Source: Oscillospiraceae bacterium
GTDB lineage: Bacteria; Bacillota; Clostridia; Oscillospirales; Oscillospiraceae
Length of the DNA stretch: 46,277 nucleotides
Assembly: GCA_017465745.1 (NCBI GenBank)
Contig: JAFTVM010000035.1
Location: forward strand, 1 to 46,277
Reading direction: 5' to 3'
Each line of letters opens with the position of its first letter. Position 1 is the stretch's first letter. This document shows positions 38,110-46,241 of the stretch, in pieces. Under the pieces are notes generated by a model. It saw nothing but the letters and a program-made list of their open reading frames with translations. It did no database searches and was not told the DNA's origin. The position numbers were made by a program, and so were the translations under genes.

Positions 38110-39255
38110 ATGGAAAAGAGACTCTTTACTTCTGAATGTGTGACCAACGGCCATCCCGACAAGGTGGCGGACTCCATCTCCGATGCCATTCTGGATGCAT
38201 GCCTTGCCCAGGACCCCGGCTCCCGCGTGGCCTGTGAGACCATGGTCACCACCGACTTCTGCCTGATCTGCGGTGAGATCACCACCAAGGCTGTGGTTGA
38301 TTACGAAGCCGTGGCCCGTGAAGCCATCCGCCACATCGGCTATATCTATCCCGGCGACGGCTTCGACGCCGACACCGTGGAGATCCAGTGCCGTGTCCAT
38401 ACCCAGTCCGCTGACATCGCTCTGGGTACCAACGACGAGGTGGGCGGCGCAGGCGACCAGGGTATGATGTTCGGCGGCGCCTGCACCCAGACCCCCGAGC
38501 TGATGCCTCTGCCCGTGGCGCTGGCCCGTGCCCTGAGCAACCGCCTGACCCAGTGTGTCCACTCCAATGACCTGCTGCGCGCCGACGGCAAGACCCAGGT
38601 TTCTGTGGAATATGACGAGGCTGGCAATGTTGTCGGCATCGACACCGTGGTCGTCTCCATCATGCATGCCGCTGATTTTGAGATCGGGGAGCTGCGCCGC
38701 TATATCCGGGAGGGCGTCATCGCCCCCGTGCTGGCTGCCTACGGCTTTGACATCGCTGATGTGCGCAATATCCACATCAACCCCACCGGCAATTTCGTCA
38801 TCGGCGGCCCCAACGGCGATACCGGCCTGACCGGCCGTAAGATCATCGTCGATACCTACGGCGGCTACTTCTCCCACGGCGGCGGCGCTTTCTCCGGTAA
38901 GGAACCCACCAAGGTGGACCGTTCCGGCGCCTACATGGCCCGCTACATGGCCAAGAATCTGGTGGCTGCGGGCCTGGCAACCCAGGTGCAGGTGCAGCTG
39001 GCCTACGCCATCGGCGTGGCCGAGCCCGTTTCTGTCCGTGTCGACAGCTATGGTACCGGCGTCATCTCTGACGAGAAGATGACCGAGCTGCTGCGCGCCA
39101 CCTGCGACCTGACCCCCGGCGGCATCATCCGCAAGCTGGATCTGCGCCGTCCCATTTACGCCCCCACCGCCGAGTTCGGCCACTTTGGTGTCGCCGACCG
39201 TCCCTGGGAGCAGACCGACATCGCCGAGGAACTGAAGAGACTGGCCTGCCTGTAA
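38110..39255 (+). CDS. metK: S-adenosylmethionine synthetase
   Basis: A 381-residue enzyme making SAM from methionine and ATP. Signature: MEKRLFTSECVTNGHPDKVADSIS (His15), GAGDQGMMFGGA (about 115-126), and GGGAFSGKEPTKVDRSGAYMARY (about 257-279). The start at 38110 has AAAGGA upstream; an in-frame ATG at 38083 lacks support. Controlled by the SAM-I riboswitch, giving product feedback. Confidence 0.98.
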   Translation: MEKRLFTSECVTNGHPDKVADSISDAILDACLAQDPGSRVACETMVTTDFCLICGEITTKAVVDYEAVAREAIRHIGYIYPGDGFDADTVEIQCRVHTQSADIALGTNDEVGGAGDQGMMFGGACTQTPELMPLPVALARALSNRLTQCVHSNDLLRADGKTQVSVEYDEAGNVVGIDTVVVSIMHAADFEIGELRRYIREGVIAPVLAAYGFDIADVRNIHINPTGNFVIGGPNGDTGLTGRKIIVDTYGGYFSHGGGAFSGKEPTKVDRSGAYMARYMAKNLVAAGLATQVQVQLAYAIGVAEPVSVRVDSYGTGVISDEKMTELLRATCDLTPGGIIRKLDLRRPIYAPTAEFGHFGVADRPWEQTDIAEELKRLACL

Positions 39256-39284
39256 AGAAATAAAAACAGAATCGAGATGATACT

Positions 39285-40832
39285 GTGAAACATCAAAATG
39301 TGAAACATAAGAAAAAGAGCATGGCCGTTACCGCGCGGCATCGGATGCTGAGCTTCATATGGTTCCTTCAGCTGATCGCGGAGGGCATGGCCCTGTTTTG
39401 CATTTGGCGGCTGAATATGCTGCCTGAAAATCTGCTGCTGATCCTGGCAGGTGTTTTCGCTGTGCTGGCTCTGTTTACGGGAATCCTGCTGCTGCCCCGG
39501 CGCACCGGCAGACTCCAGGGCAGCTGCGGCGTCTTCCTGTCAGTGCTGATCTTTGCCCTGTCCTGCGCTGCCTCCGTGGTGATTATGGACGCCCAGGGCA
39601 CCATCCAGGGCATCTCCGGCCAGACCGGCGGCAAGCTGACCATGGCAGTGTATGTCCGCAGCGACGATCCCGCCCAGACCATCCAGGATGCTGCCGACTA
39701 CGACTTTGCCGTGGTCCAGGGCTATGACGAAGCCCGTACCCGCCAGGCTGTGGAGGACATCGAGCAGGAACTGGGCCGCAGTATCAGCGTCACCGAATAT
39801 GCCGGCGCCAAGGAACTGGTGGAAGGCTTCTTCTCCGGAGAATCCGGTGCCATGATCGTCAACAGCGCCTACGCAAACCTGCTGGAGGATCTGGAGGGCT
39901 ACGAGAACTTCTATGACCGTGTCCGGATCCTGTACCAGGTGGACAGCAACGCCTGGTCCTCCATCATTGAGAACGTGGGCGGCTTCCTGCAGAGTGAACA
40001 GGAGGAAATCGCCTCCGATCCCTTCGTGGTCTACATCAGCGGTTCCGATACCCGGGACAAGAAGCTGTCCACCAGCCGCAGCGACGTCAACATTCTGGCG
40101 GTGGTGAACCCCAAGACCAAGCAGGTGCTGCTGATCAACACTCCCAGAGATTACTATATCCCCAACCCCGCTTCCGAGAGCGGCAGCCTGGACAAGCTGA
40201 CCCACTGCGGTATCTATGGCATCGAGTGCTCCATGCAGGCGCTGGGTGACCTGTACGGTGTGGAAGTGGATTACTATGCCCAGATCAATTTCACCGGCTT
40301 CGAAACCCTGATCGACGAGATCGGCGGCATCACCGTCTGGTCCGACGTGTCCTTCAACACCGTCGACGGTGGTCACTTCGACGCCGGCGAGCTCCACCTG
40401 AACGGCAGCGAGGCCCTGGCCTTCGCCCGGGAGCGCAAGAATCTGCCCGGCGGCGACAATGCCCGCGGCCGGAACCAGATGAAGGTCATCAAGGCTGTCA
40501 TCGGTAAGATGACCTCCGGCACCACCATCCTGTCCAACTACAGCGGCATCATGGAGAGCCTGGAAGGCATGTTTGCCACCAGCCTGACTTCCGATGATAT
40601 CTCCGAGCTGGTCAAGATGCAGCTGAAGGATATGGCCCAGTGGAATATCAGCTCCTTCGCCGTCACCGGCTCCGACGGCAGCGAGATCACCTACTCCATG
40701 CCCGGTACTAAGGTCTATGTTATGCACCCCGATGAGACCATGGTCAATCACGGTGCAGCCCTGGTTGACCGGATTCTTGCAGGCGAGACCCTGACGGAAG
40801 CAGATATGACGCCCACAGAGGCGACCGAATAA
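39285..40832 (+). CDS. LytR-CpsA-Psr (LCP) family protein
   Basis: A 515-residue membrane protein with a short basic cytoplasmic start, three N-terminal helices (about 22-100) and an extracytoplasmic domain. The LCP domain (about 250-430) has SRSDVNILAVVNPKTKQVLLINTPRDYYI and later LHLNGSEALAFARERKNLPGGDNARGRNQ, which hold the conserved Arg and Asp residues. LCP enzymes attach teichoic acids or capsule to peptidoglycan. The presumed start is GTG 39285; GTG 39300 or ATG 39321 are also possible as SD signals are weak. It follows metK after 29 bases. Confidence 0.9.
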   Translation: MKHQNVKHKKKSMAVTARHRMLSFIWFLQLIAEGMALFCIWRLNMLPENLLLILAGVFAVLALFTGILLLPRRTGRLQGSCGVFLSVLIFALSCAASVVIMDAQGTIQGISGQTGGKLTMAVYVRSDDPAQTIQDAADYDFAVVQGYDEARTRQAVEDIEQELGRSISVTEYAGAKELVEGFFSGESGAMIVNSAYANLLEDLEGYENFYDRVRILYQVDSNAWSSIIENVGGFLQSEQEEIASDPFVVYISGSDTRDKKLSTSRSDVNILAVVNPKTKQVLLINTPRDYYIPNPASESGSLDKLTHCGIYGIECSMQALGDLYGVEVDYYAQINFTGFETLIDEIGGITVWSDVSFNTVDGGHFDAGELHLNGSEALAFARERKNLPGGDNARGRNQMKVIKAVIGKMTSGTTILSNYSGIMESLEGMFATSLTSDDISELVKMQLKDMAQWNISSFAVTGSDGSEITYSMPGTKVYVMHPDETMVNHGAALVDRILAGETLTEADMTPTEATE

Positions 40833-40835
40833 GGT

Positions 40836-40861
40836 AAGGACGGCTGAAAAGCCGTCCTTTT
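40836..40861 (+). terminator. Terminator of metK-LCP
   Basis: A perfect 10-bp stem with GAAA loop, then TTTTC. Confidence 0.87.
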
Positions 40862-40871
40862 CATATTTTCT

Positions 40872-40899
40872 TTGCAATCGCGGCAAAATATGATATGAT
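40872..40899 (+). promoter_or_regulatory. Promoter of nadE
   Basis: TTGCAA (40872-40877), 16 bases, TATGAT (40894-40899) with extended TGA just before. Confidence 0.75.
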
Positions 40900-40930
40900 A
40901 ATCTCAAACAAGAAAATGGAGGGAATTTCC

Positions 40931-42883
40931 ATGCTGGACTTTATCCGAATTGCCTGTGCCGTGCCTGCTGTGCGGGTGGGCGACGTGACGAAAAATGTGG
41001 AAGACATCTGCACCCGGATCGCCGGGGCTGACGCCGCGGGCACCGATCTGGTGGTGTTTCCCGAAATGGCCCTGACGGGCTATACCTGCGCCGACCTGTT
41101 TTTTCAGGAGAGTCTTCTGTCAAGCTGCCGCCAGGGTCTGGCAGCCATCACTGCATGCTCTGCCCGTTATCCCGCTGTCACCGCCGTGGTGGGTCTGCCT
41201 GCCATGGTGCGCGGCCAGATGTATAACTGCGGCGCGGTGATTTCCGGCGGCCGCGTCCACGGTCTGGTGCCCAAGACGTACCTGCCAAACTATAACGAAT
41301 TCTATGAGCGGCGCTGGTTCTCCTCCTCCGAGGATCTGACACAGACCCACATCGATTCCTGCTTCCTGGGCCTGTCCGACAATTATCCGGTGCCCATCGG
41401 CCGGGATCTGCTGTTCCGCCTGGGCGACGGCACCATCATGGGCGTGGAGATCTGCGAAGACCTCTGGACCCCGATCCCTCCCTCTACTTTTATGACCATC
41501 AACGGTGCAGAGGTCATCGTGAACCTCTCCGCTTCCAATGAAACCGTTGGCAAGCGGGACTACCGCCGCCGCCTGGTGCAGCACCAGTCCTCCATCTGCA
41601 GCTGCGTCTATGCTTACGCCTCCTCCGGCTGTACGGAATCCACCCAGGACCTGGTGTTCTCCGGCCACAGCATCATCGCCGAGGACGGTGCACTGCTGAA
41701 AGAGAACGAAGACTATATCGCCGCGGATTATCTGATGGTGGCTGATGCTGACCTGGGCCGCATCCGGGCTGTCCGCCGTAAGAACAAGTCCGTCAAGGAC
41801 GCCACCTCCTTCTATGGCAAGCTGGAGCCTATGCGTCTGGTGGACTGCGGCTGCGCCCCCCTGCGCTCCGACGGCAGACTGTATGAGCTGGAGAAGCTGC
41901 CCTTCGTGCCCGCTGCCAAGGCAGACCGCATGGAGCGCTGCGCCGCCATTTTCCGGATCCAGGCTGCCGGCCTTGCTCAGCGGCTGCGCTCCATCGGCAA
42001 TCCCACGGCCGTCATCGGCGTTTCCGGCGGTCTGGATTCCACCCTTGCGCTGCTGGTGGCGGTGGAAGCCATGCGCATTCTGGGCCGTCCCGCATCCGAC
42101 GTCTACGGTGTGACGCTGCCCTGCTTCGGCACATCGGACCGCACCTACCAGAATTCCTGGGAGCTGATGAAGACACTGGGCATCAACGCCAAAGAGATCA
42201 GCATCAAGGACGCCGTGACCCTCCACTTCAAGGACATCGGTCACGACCCCGGCAATTTCAACACCACCTATGAAAATGCCCAGGCCCGGGAGCGCACCCA
42301 GATCCTGATGGATTACTCCAGCGTAGTGGGCGGCATCGTCATCGGCACCGGCGACCTTTCCGAGCTGGCGCTGGGCTGGTGTACCTACAACGGCGATCAG
42401 ATGAGTATGTACGGCGTCAACGCCTCCATCCCCAAGACACTGATCCGCTGGATGATCGACGCCATTTCCGAAACGCCCCAGTTTGCTGCCTCCCGGGCAG
42501 TCCTGAAGGATATACTGGATACCCCCATCAGCCCCGAGCTGCTGCCCCCCGACGAAAAGGGACAGATCGCCCAGTACACCGAAGACCTGGTGGGTCCCTA
42601 TTCCCTCCACGATTTCTTCCTGTACTATATGATGCGCTACGACTTCACCCCCACCAAGATCTACACCCTGGCCTGCCGCACCTTCGAAGGTGATTTCGAC
42701 GCGGCTACCATCAAGAAGTGGATGAAGGCCTTCTACCGCCGGTTCTTCACCCAGCAGTTCAAGCGCAGCTGCATGCCCGACGGCGTAAAGGTCGGCAACA
42801 TCAGCCTCAGCCCCCGGGGCGACTGGAGAATGCCCAGCGACGCCAGCGGAAGGATCTGGCTGGACGAGATCGAGAGCCTCTGA
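40931..42883 (+). CDS. nadE: Glutamine-hydrolysing NAD+ synthetase
   Basis: A 650-residue two-domain enzyme that amidates nicotinate adenine dinucleotide to NAD. The N-terminal nitrilase domain has the Glu45-Lys115-Cys175 triad (FPEMALTGYT, LVPKTYLPN, GVEICEDLW), giving ammonia from glutamine. The C-terminal synthetase has the PP-loop GVSGGLDST (about 364-372), plus GTGDLSELALGWCTYNGD and SIPKTLIRW. The start ATG 40931 has GGAGGG upstream. Long form, as in many Clostridia. Confidence 0.97.
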   Translation: MLDFIRIACAVPAVRVGDVTKNVEDICTRIAGADAAGTDLVVFPEMALTGYTCADLFFQESLLSSCRQGLAAITACSARYPAVTAVVGLPAMVRGQMYNCGAVISGGRVHGLVPKTYLPNYNEFYERRWFSSSEDLTQTHIDSCFLGLSDNYPVPIGRDLLFRLGDGTIMGVEICEDLWTPIPPSTFMTINGAEVIVNLSASNETVGKRDYRRRLVQHQSSICSCVYAYASSGCTESTQDLVFSGHSIIAEDGALLKENEDYIAADYLMVADADLGRIRAVRRKNKSVKDATSFYGKLEPMRLVDCGCAPLRSDGRLYELEKLPFVPAAKADRMERCAAIFRIQAAGLAQRLRSIGNPTAVIGVSGGLDSTLALLVAVEAMRILGRPASDVYGVTLPCFGTSDRTYQNSWELMKTLGINAKEISIKDAVTLHFKDIGHDPGNFNTTYENAQARERTQILMDYSSVVGGIVIGTGDLSELALGWCTYNGDQMSMYGVNASIPKTLIRWMIDAISETPQFAASRAVLKDILDTPISPELLPPDEKGQIAQYTEDLVGPYSLHDFFLYYMMRYDFTPTKIYTLACRTFEGDFDAATIKKWMKAFYRRFFTQQFKRSCMPDGVKVGNISLSPRGDWRMPSDASGRIWLDEIESL

Positions 42884-42892
42884 ATAACCCCG

Positions 42893-42920
42893 AAGGGCGG
42901 GCGCAAAGCCCGCCCTTTTT
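42893..42920 (+). terminator. Terminator of nadE
   Basis: A perfect 10-bp stem (42893-42902/42908-42917) with loop GCAAA, followed by T5. Confidence 0.87.
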
Positions 42921-42935
42921 GTACAGGAGAAGGTC

Positions 42936-43376
42936 ATGACTGAAAAAGAAATGTGGGATGCGTACATACATCTGCATCCGGATGCTGCTTCCTCCGGATA
43001 CGAAGCCTGGTCGTACGGTGATGCGCCGGATGATTTGGCCCGGCTGACGGTGGACGGCATCAAAACCGCCACCGCTTCAGCCTGGGCGATCTATGGGATG
43101 GCCAATGAGCCTCTGCCGCAGGTGGGCGGATACAGTGTCATTCTATGGGAAGACGGCTCCGCTGCCTGTATTGTCAAAACTACGAAGGTCTATGTGCGAC
43201 CCTTTCAGGAGGTATCCGCTGAACAGGCATACAGAGAAGGGGAAGGTGATCGGAGCCTTGCCTATTGGAGAGAAGTCCACAAGGCTTTCTTCTCCAGGGA
43301 ACTGGAAGCTGTCGGTATGGAGTTCCGGGAGGATATGGGCGTGGTCTGTGAAGAATTCGAAGTGGTATTCAAATAA
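42936..43376 (+). CDS. ASCH-domain protein
   Basis: A 146-residue protein of the ASCH superfamily (PUA-like fold), thought to bind RNA, with some members being ribonucleases. Key stretches are SYGDAPDDLARLTVDGIKTATASAWAIY (about 26-53), VGGYSVILWEDGSAACIVKTTKVYVRPFQEVS (about 63-94) and EGEGDRSLAYWREVHKAFF (about 101-119). SD AGGAGAAGG. Its last 8 bases overlap the end of the convergent dpaB gene, and its terminator lies inside dpaB. Confidence 0.9.
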   Translation: MTEKEMWDAYIHLHPDAASSGYEAWSYGDAPDDLARLTVDGIKTATASAWAIYGMANEPLPQVGGYSVILWEDGSAACIVKTTKVYVRPFQEVSAEQAYREGEGDRSLAYWREVHKAFFSRELEAVGMEFREDMGVVCEEFEVVFK

Positions 43377-43929
43377 TCAATGGCTGTATCTGCCGTCCCC
43401 CAAGCGCTGCATCCAGCGCCTGGGGGATTTTTTCGAAATGAGCCACCATGGAGGTGGGCTTCTGTTGCGGATCGTCCTGACCGAAGGGGACGAAATAATA
43501 ATGCTTCTTCCCCAGCAGCTTTCCGATATTCTCCGCCGCCCCCGCCAGGGCGTCGTTGGTGGACACCGCCAGCAGAATGGGACGGCCGTTGCGCAGATGG
43601 CTTTTCGCCGCCATGGTCACCGGGGTGTCTGCGATGGAGTGGGCAAGCTTGGCCAGGGTGTTCCCGGTGCAGGGGGCAATGATCAGAATATCAAACCGCT
43701 TCTGCGGCCCGATGGGCTCCACCTGGGAGAGCGTCAGCAGGGGAGAGCAGCCGCAAATTTCTTCCGCCCGGCGCAGATGGAACCCCGCCGTACCGAAGCG
43801 GCTGTCGATGGTTGCTGCGGAATGGGAAAAGATCGGGGTAACACTATGCTGCTTTGCCAGTTCCTCCATCACCGGGAACACCTTGCCGAAGGTACAGAAT
43901 GAGCCGCAGAGGGCAAAACCGATATTCAT
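43369..43929 (-). CDS. dpaB: Dipicolinate synthase subunit B
   Basis: A 186-residue flavoprotein-like (HFCD) subunit; with DpaA it makes dipicolinic acid for the spore core. Starts MNIGFALCGSFCTFGKVFPVMEELA, with DILIIAPCTGNTLAKLAHSIADTPVTMAAKSHLRNGRPILLAVSTNDAL, the typical SpoVFB core. It overlaps dpaA by four bases (ATGA) with AAAGGAGG upstream. The 3' end overlaps the ASCH gene by 8 bases; about 30 bases from its end the opposite strand forms the ASCH terminator. Confidence 0.94.
   Translation of the reverse strand: MNIGFALCGSFCTFGKVFPVMEELAKQHSVTPIFSHSAATIDSRFGTAGFHLRRAEEICGCSPLLTLSQVEPIGPQKRFDILIIAPCTGNTLAKLAHSIADTPVTMAAKSHLRNGRPILLAVSTNDALAGAAENIGKLLGKKHYYFVPFGQDDPQQKPTSMVAHFEKIPQALDAALGGRQIQPLII
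43397..43433 (+). terminator. Terminator of the ASCH gene, inside dpaB
   Basis: On plus: CCCCCA-a-GCGCTG, loop CATC, CAGCGC-c-TGGGGG, then A and T6 (43397-43433). It lies within the dpaB reading frame, encoding residues near its C-terminus. Confidence 0.87.
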
Positions 43930-44618
43930 TTGCGATCCTCCTTTAAGATGGCCAGCAGCCGCCGGGCGATGAGGGTGCCGGATTCCTCCGGCGCATATTT
44001 TGCAGGCAGGCCGGAAGCACGGATGATATTGTCCCCCGCCATGCCCGGCCGGGACGCCAGTTCCAGCAATACACAGTCCGGTGTGCATCGGAAGGCAGGC
44101 AGCACCATGGCAGGGACTGTATTCAGCACCGCTCCGAATTCGGGAAGCATGGGTGACACCTGGTCGATGAACACGCCGCCATATCCCAAGGCCCGGATCA
44201 TTGCTACATCGGTCTCTTTCCGGGCAGCGATCGTGACCCTCGCTCCGGCATCCCCCAGGAATTTACCCAGGCATTTCCCGATCCGCCCCCATCCCAGGAT
44301 CAGAACGGGAAGACCGTTCAAGTCCTTCCCGATCAAATTGATGGCACACCGGGCGGTGATGGCGGCATTCTCCGCCAGATATTGCGCATCCTTTAATAAG
44401 TCAATGGTCTCATACCCCGGCAGACAGTGCAGATTCCCGCCGATGATGACCACGCCCTCCGGCAGATGGTCAAAGCTCCGGGTGGGTACCGGCAGCAGCA
44501 GATGGGTGGTATCGGAATACAGTTTATCCGACACGGCCATCCCGGCTTCTGTTAAGTATTGCGCCGCATATCCCGTGGCAGTATTTCCCGGGGGACAGCA
44601 AATTTTGATTTCAGACAT
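43926..44618 (-). CDS. dpaA: Dipicolinate synthase subunit A, short form
   Basis: A 230-residue dehydrogenase-like subunit. The Rossmann motif is VLILGWGRIGKCLGKFLGDAGARVTIAARK (about 105-134), followed by VLNTVPAMVLP and LLELASRPGM, as in SpoVFA. B. subtilis DpaA has about 297 residues; here the N-terminal domain is some 65 shorter, but LLLPVPTRSFD and GGNLHC are kept and the SD (AAAGGATG) is good, so this is a compact form, not a fragment. Upstream is a sigma-K-like promoter. Product is used in the spore core. Confidence 0.92.
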   Translation of the reverse strand: MSEIKICCPPGNTATGYAAQYLTEAGMAVSDKLYSDTTHLLLPVPTRSFDHLPEGVVIIGGNLHCLPGYETIDLLKDAQYLAENAAITARCAINLIGKDLNGLPVLILGWGRIGKCLGKFLGDAGARVTIAARKETDVAMIRALGYGGVFIDQVSPMLPEFGAVLNTVPAMVLPAFRCTPDCVLLELASRPGMAGDNIIRASGLPAKYAPEESGTLIARRLLAILKEDRK

Positions 44619-44639
44619 AAAGCACCATCCTTTCGTCCC

Positions 44640-44665
44640 AGATTATGCGCAATCGAACGGGATGT
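44640..44665 (-). promoter_or_regulatory. Putative sigma-K promoter of dpaAB
   Basis: Minus strand AC (44664-44665), 16 bases, CATAATCT (44640-44647); the sigma-K consensus is AC-N16/17-CATANNNT. In B. subtilis spoVF is in the mother-cell sigma-K regulon. Confidence 0.5.
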
Positions 44666-44667
44666 GC

Positions 44668-44696
44668 TTGATTTTTCGGATGCCTTTTCGTATAAT
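44668..44696 (+). promoter_or_regulatory. Sigma-A promoter of the DUF4364 gene
   Basis: TTGATT (44668-44673), 17 bases, TATAAT (44691-44696). Confidence 0.8.
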
Positions 44697-44716
44697 ACAG
44701 GAAAGAGGTGAATGCT

Positions 44717-45253
44717 ATGCAAAGACTTGGATTTATTCACGATATGCTGGATGTCAAGGTTCTGATCCTGTTTGTCATGGCCCGGATCAGCTATCCGGTC
44801 AATACCCAGGAGATCTATGAGCTGTGTTACCAGGATGACTGTCTGAGCTATTTCGATGTCTGTACGGCCATCCCGGAGATGGTGAAGTCCGGCCATCTGA
44901 AGGAGCTGGAAGAGGAAAAATATGAGATCACCGAGAAGGGCAGGGCTGACGGCGCCCTGACGGAGGATTCCATCGCCTATACCGTCAAGCAGCGTGCAGA
45001 GAATGCCGTGGCGCGCTACAACCGCCAGATCCGCCGCTCCAGCTTCGTCAAGACCCACGTGCTGCCCAGAGACGGCGGCGACTTCTCTGTGGTTATGTCC
45101 CTGGATGATGAATTCGGCAATCTGATGACCCTGGAGCTGGTGGCGCCGGATCAGCGCCAGGCAGTCCGGCTGGGAAAGCTGTTTGAAAAGAAGGCGGAAA
45201 TCATCTATAATCTGACAATGGCCGAACTTTTGGACGAGGAGGACAGCGTCTAA
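44717..45253 (+). CDS. DUF4364 family winged-helix-like protein
   Basis: A 178-residue protein of a Clostridia-wide family of unknown function. The N-terminal half looks like a winged helix-turn-helix (VKVLILFVMARISYPVNTQEIYELCYQDDCLSYFDVCTAIPEMVKSGHLKELEEEKYEITEKGR), with helix, winged pair and a final coiled-like region. The C-terminal half is a small alpha/beta domain (DFSVVMSLDDEFGNLMTLELVAP). Probably a transcription factor. ATG 44717 has GAGGTG seven bases upstream; a GTG at 44708 lies inside that SD. Confidence 0.87.
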   Translation: MQRLGFIHDMLDVKVLILFVMARISYPVNTQEIYELCYQDDCLSYFDVCTAIPEMVKSGHLKELEEEKYEITEKGRADGALTEDSIAYTVKQRAENAVARYNRQIRRSSFVKTHVLPRDGGDFSVVMSLDDEFGNLMTLELVAPDQRQAVRLGKLFEKKAEIIYNLTMAELLDEEDSV

Positions 45254-45272
45254 TCAAAATACACAAAACCTC

Positions 45273-45301
45273 TTGCCAAAAGATGGTATCTGTGGTATAG
45301 T
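45273..45301 (+). promoter_or_regulatory. Promoter of hpf
   Basis: TTGCCA (45273-45278), 17 bases, TATAGT (45296-45301) with extended TGG just before. The leader also has a 6-bp hairpin CACCGG/CCGGTG (45309-45324). Confidence 0.78.
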
Positions 45302-45345
45302 ATTACTACACCGGATGACCGGTGAAACGAAAGGAGCTGCCGCAT

Positions 45346-45885
45346 ATGAAATTCCAGTACAGTGAAAAGAAAGTTAAGCTGCCCAGAAACGTTGCCGCTT
45401 ACGCCGAAAAGAAGGTCATGAAGCTGGCACGCTATTTCGAGGAGGATGCGGAGGCACTTGTCGTCTTCTCTGTAGAAAAGAACCGGAACAACGTGGAGCT
45501 TACCGTTCATGGTGCAGGCACCTGGTTCCGCGCTCGTGAGAGCACTTCCGATATGTTTGCGTCCATTGACGCCGCTGTCGGCACCATCGAAGGTCAGATC
45601 CGCAAGAATAAGACCCGCCTGGCCCGCCGCCTGCGTAAGGATGCGTTCGTCAGATCCGTTGACGTCGAGGAAACCTCCTTCGCCGAGCCCACCGAGGATG
45701 AGCTGAACATTGTCCGTGTGAAGTCTTTCTACTTCAAGCCCATGACCCGTGAGGAAGCTGTCATGCAGATGAATCTGCTGGAGCATAACTTCTTCGCATT
45801 CCGGGACGAGGACAACGGCGGCACATTCGCAGTTGTATACCGCAGAAATGACGGCGGCTACGGCGTCATCGATGATGTGGAATAA
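45346..45885 (+). CDS. hpf: Ribosome hibernation promoting factor, long form
   Basis: A 179-residue protein. N-terminal S30AE domain (about 1-95), starting KFQYSEKKVKLPRNVAAYAEKKVMKLARYF, binds the 30S decoding region; the C-terminal dimerising domain VRVKSFYFKPMTREEAVMQMNLLEHNFFAFRDEDNGGTFAVVYRRNDGGYGVID (about 124-177) makes 100S dimers. Joins by a linker, as in Firmicutes. The start at 45346 has AAAGGAG upstream; a GTG-type in-frame start at 45322 is rejected. Confidence 0.96.
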   Translation: MKFQYSEKKVKLPRNVAAYAEKKVMKLARYFEEDAEALVVFSVEKNRNNVELTVHGAGTWFRARESTSDMFASIDAAVGTIEGQIRKNKTRLARRLRKDAFVRSVDVEETSFAEPTEDELNIVRVKSFYFKPMTREEAVMQMNLLEHNFFAFRDEDNGGTFAVVYRRNDGGYGVIDDVE

Positions 45886-45901
45886 CCTTTCGGATTAAAA
45901 G

Positions 45902-45936
45902 GGGGGCCTCGAAAGAGGCTCCCTGATTTTTTGTCA
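45902..45936 (+). terminator. Terminator of hpf
   Basis: A 9-bp stem with GAAA loop and one G-T pair (45902-45910/45915-45923), followed by TGATTTTTTG. Confidence 0.87.
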
Positions 45937-45966
45937 TAATTAATCCAAAAAAGTTTGTTTTGGGTA

Positions 45967-45995
45967 TTGACAAAAAGTTAGGCGTGTGCTAATAT
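45967..45995 (+). promoter_or_regulatory. Tandem promoter P1 of a probable stable-RNA operon
   Basis: TTGACA (45967-45972), 17 bases, TAATAT (45990-45995). Followed at 46001-46020 by an 8-bp hairpin with GCGA loop (AGCTGTCC/GGGCGGCT). Confidence 0.88.
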
Positions 45996-46087
45996 ATGCA
46001 AGCTGTCCGCGAGGGCGGCTGGATATGGGGCGCGGATGCCTGAGGCGTCGGGATCAGAGATCAGCGAAAAATGCTGAAAAATGGGTC

Positions 46088-46116
46088 TTGACAAACGGGA
46101 TGAGATGTGCTAAAAT
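46088..46116 (+). promoter_or_regulatory. Tandem promoter P2
   Basis: TTGACA (46088-46093), 17 bases, TAAAAT (46111-46116), then an 8-bp hairpin with GAAA loop (GTTGCTGC/GCGGCAAC, 46123-46142). Confidence 0.88.
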
Positions 46117-46212
46117 ATTCGAGTTGCTGCGAAAGCGGCAACAAACAGAATACCGGATCCAAGCGAATTTGGAAAGGGCTTTTGAGAGTTTGAAAAAACT
46201 CGAAAAAAGGAC

Positions 46213-46241
46213 TTGACAAAGAGCGAAAGATGTGGTAAACT
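46213..46241 (+). promoter_or_regulatory. Tandem promoter P3
   Basis: TTGACA (46213-46218), 17 bases, TAAACT (46236-46241), followed by a weak 5-bp hairpin (AAGCT/GGCTT). The remaining bases to 46277 show no gene; the transcribed unit lies beyond the window. Confidence 0.88.

Noticed and set aside
43926-44618. dpaA as a truncated pseudogene
   Set aside because: Good SD, intact Rossmann motif, four-base coupling to dpaB, and no in-frame remnant upstream.
45986-46216. 76-codon plus-strand frame in the promoter array
   Set aside because: Lies across promoters and hairpins, lacks an SD, and its composition is unlike the genes nearby.
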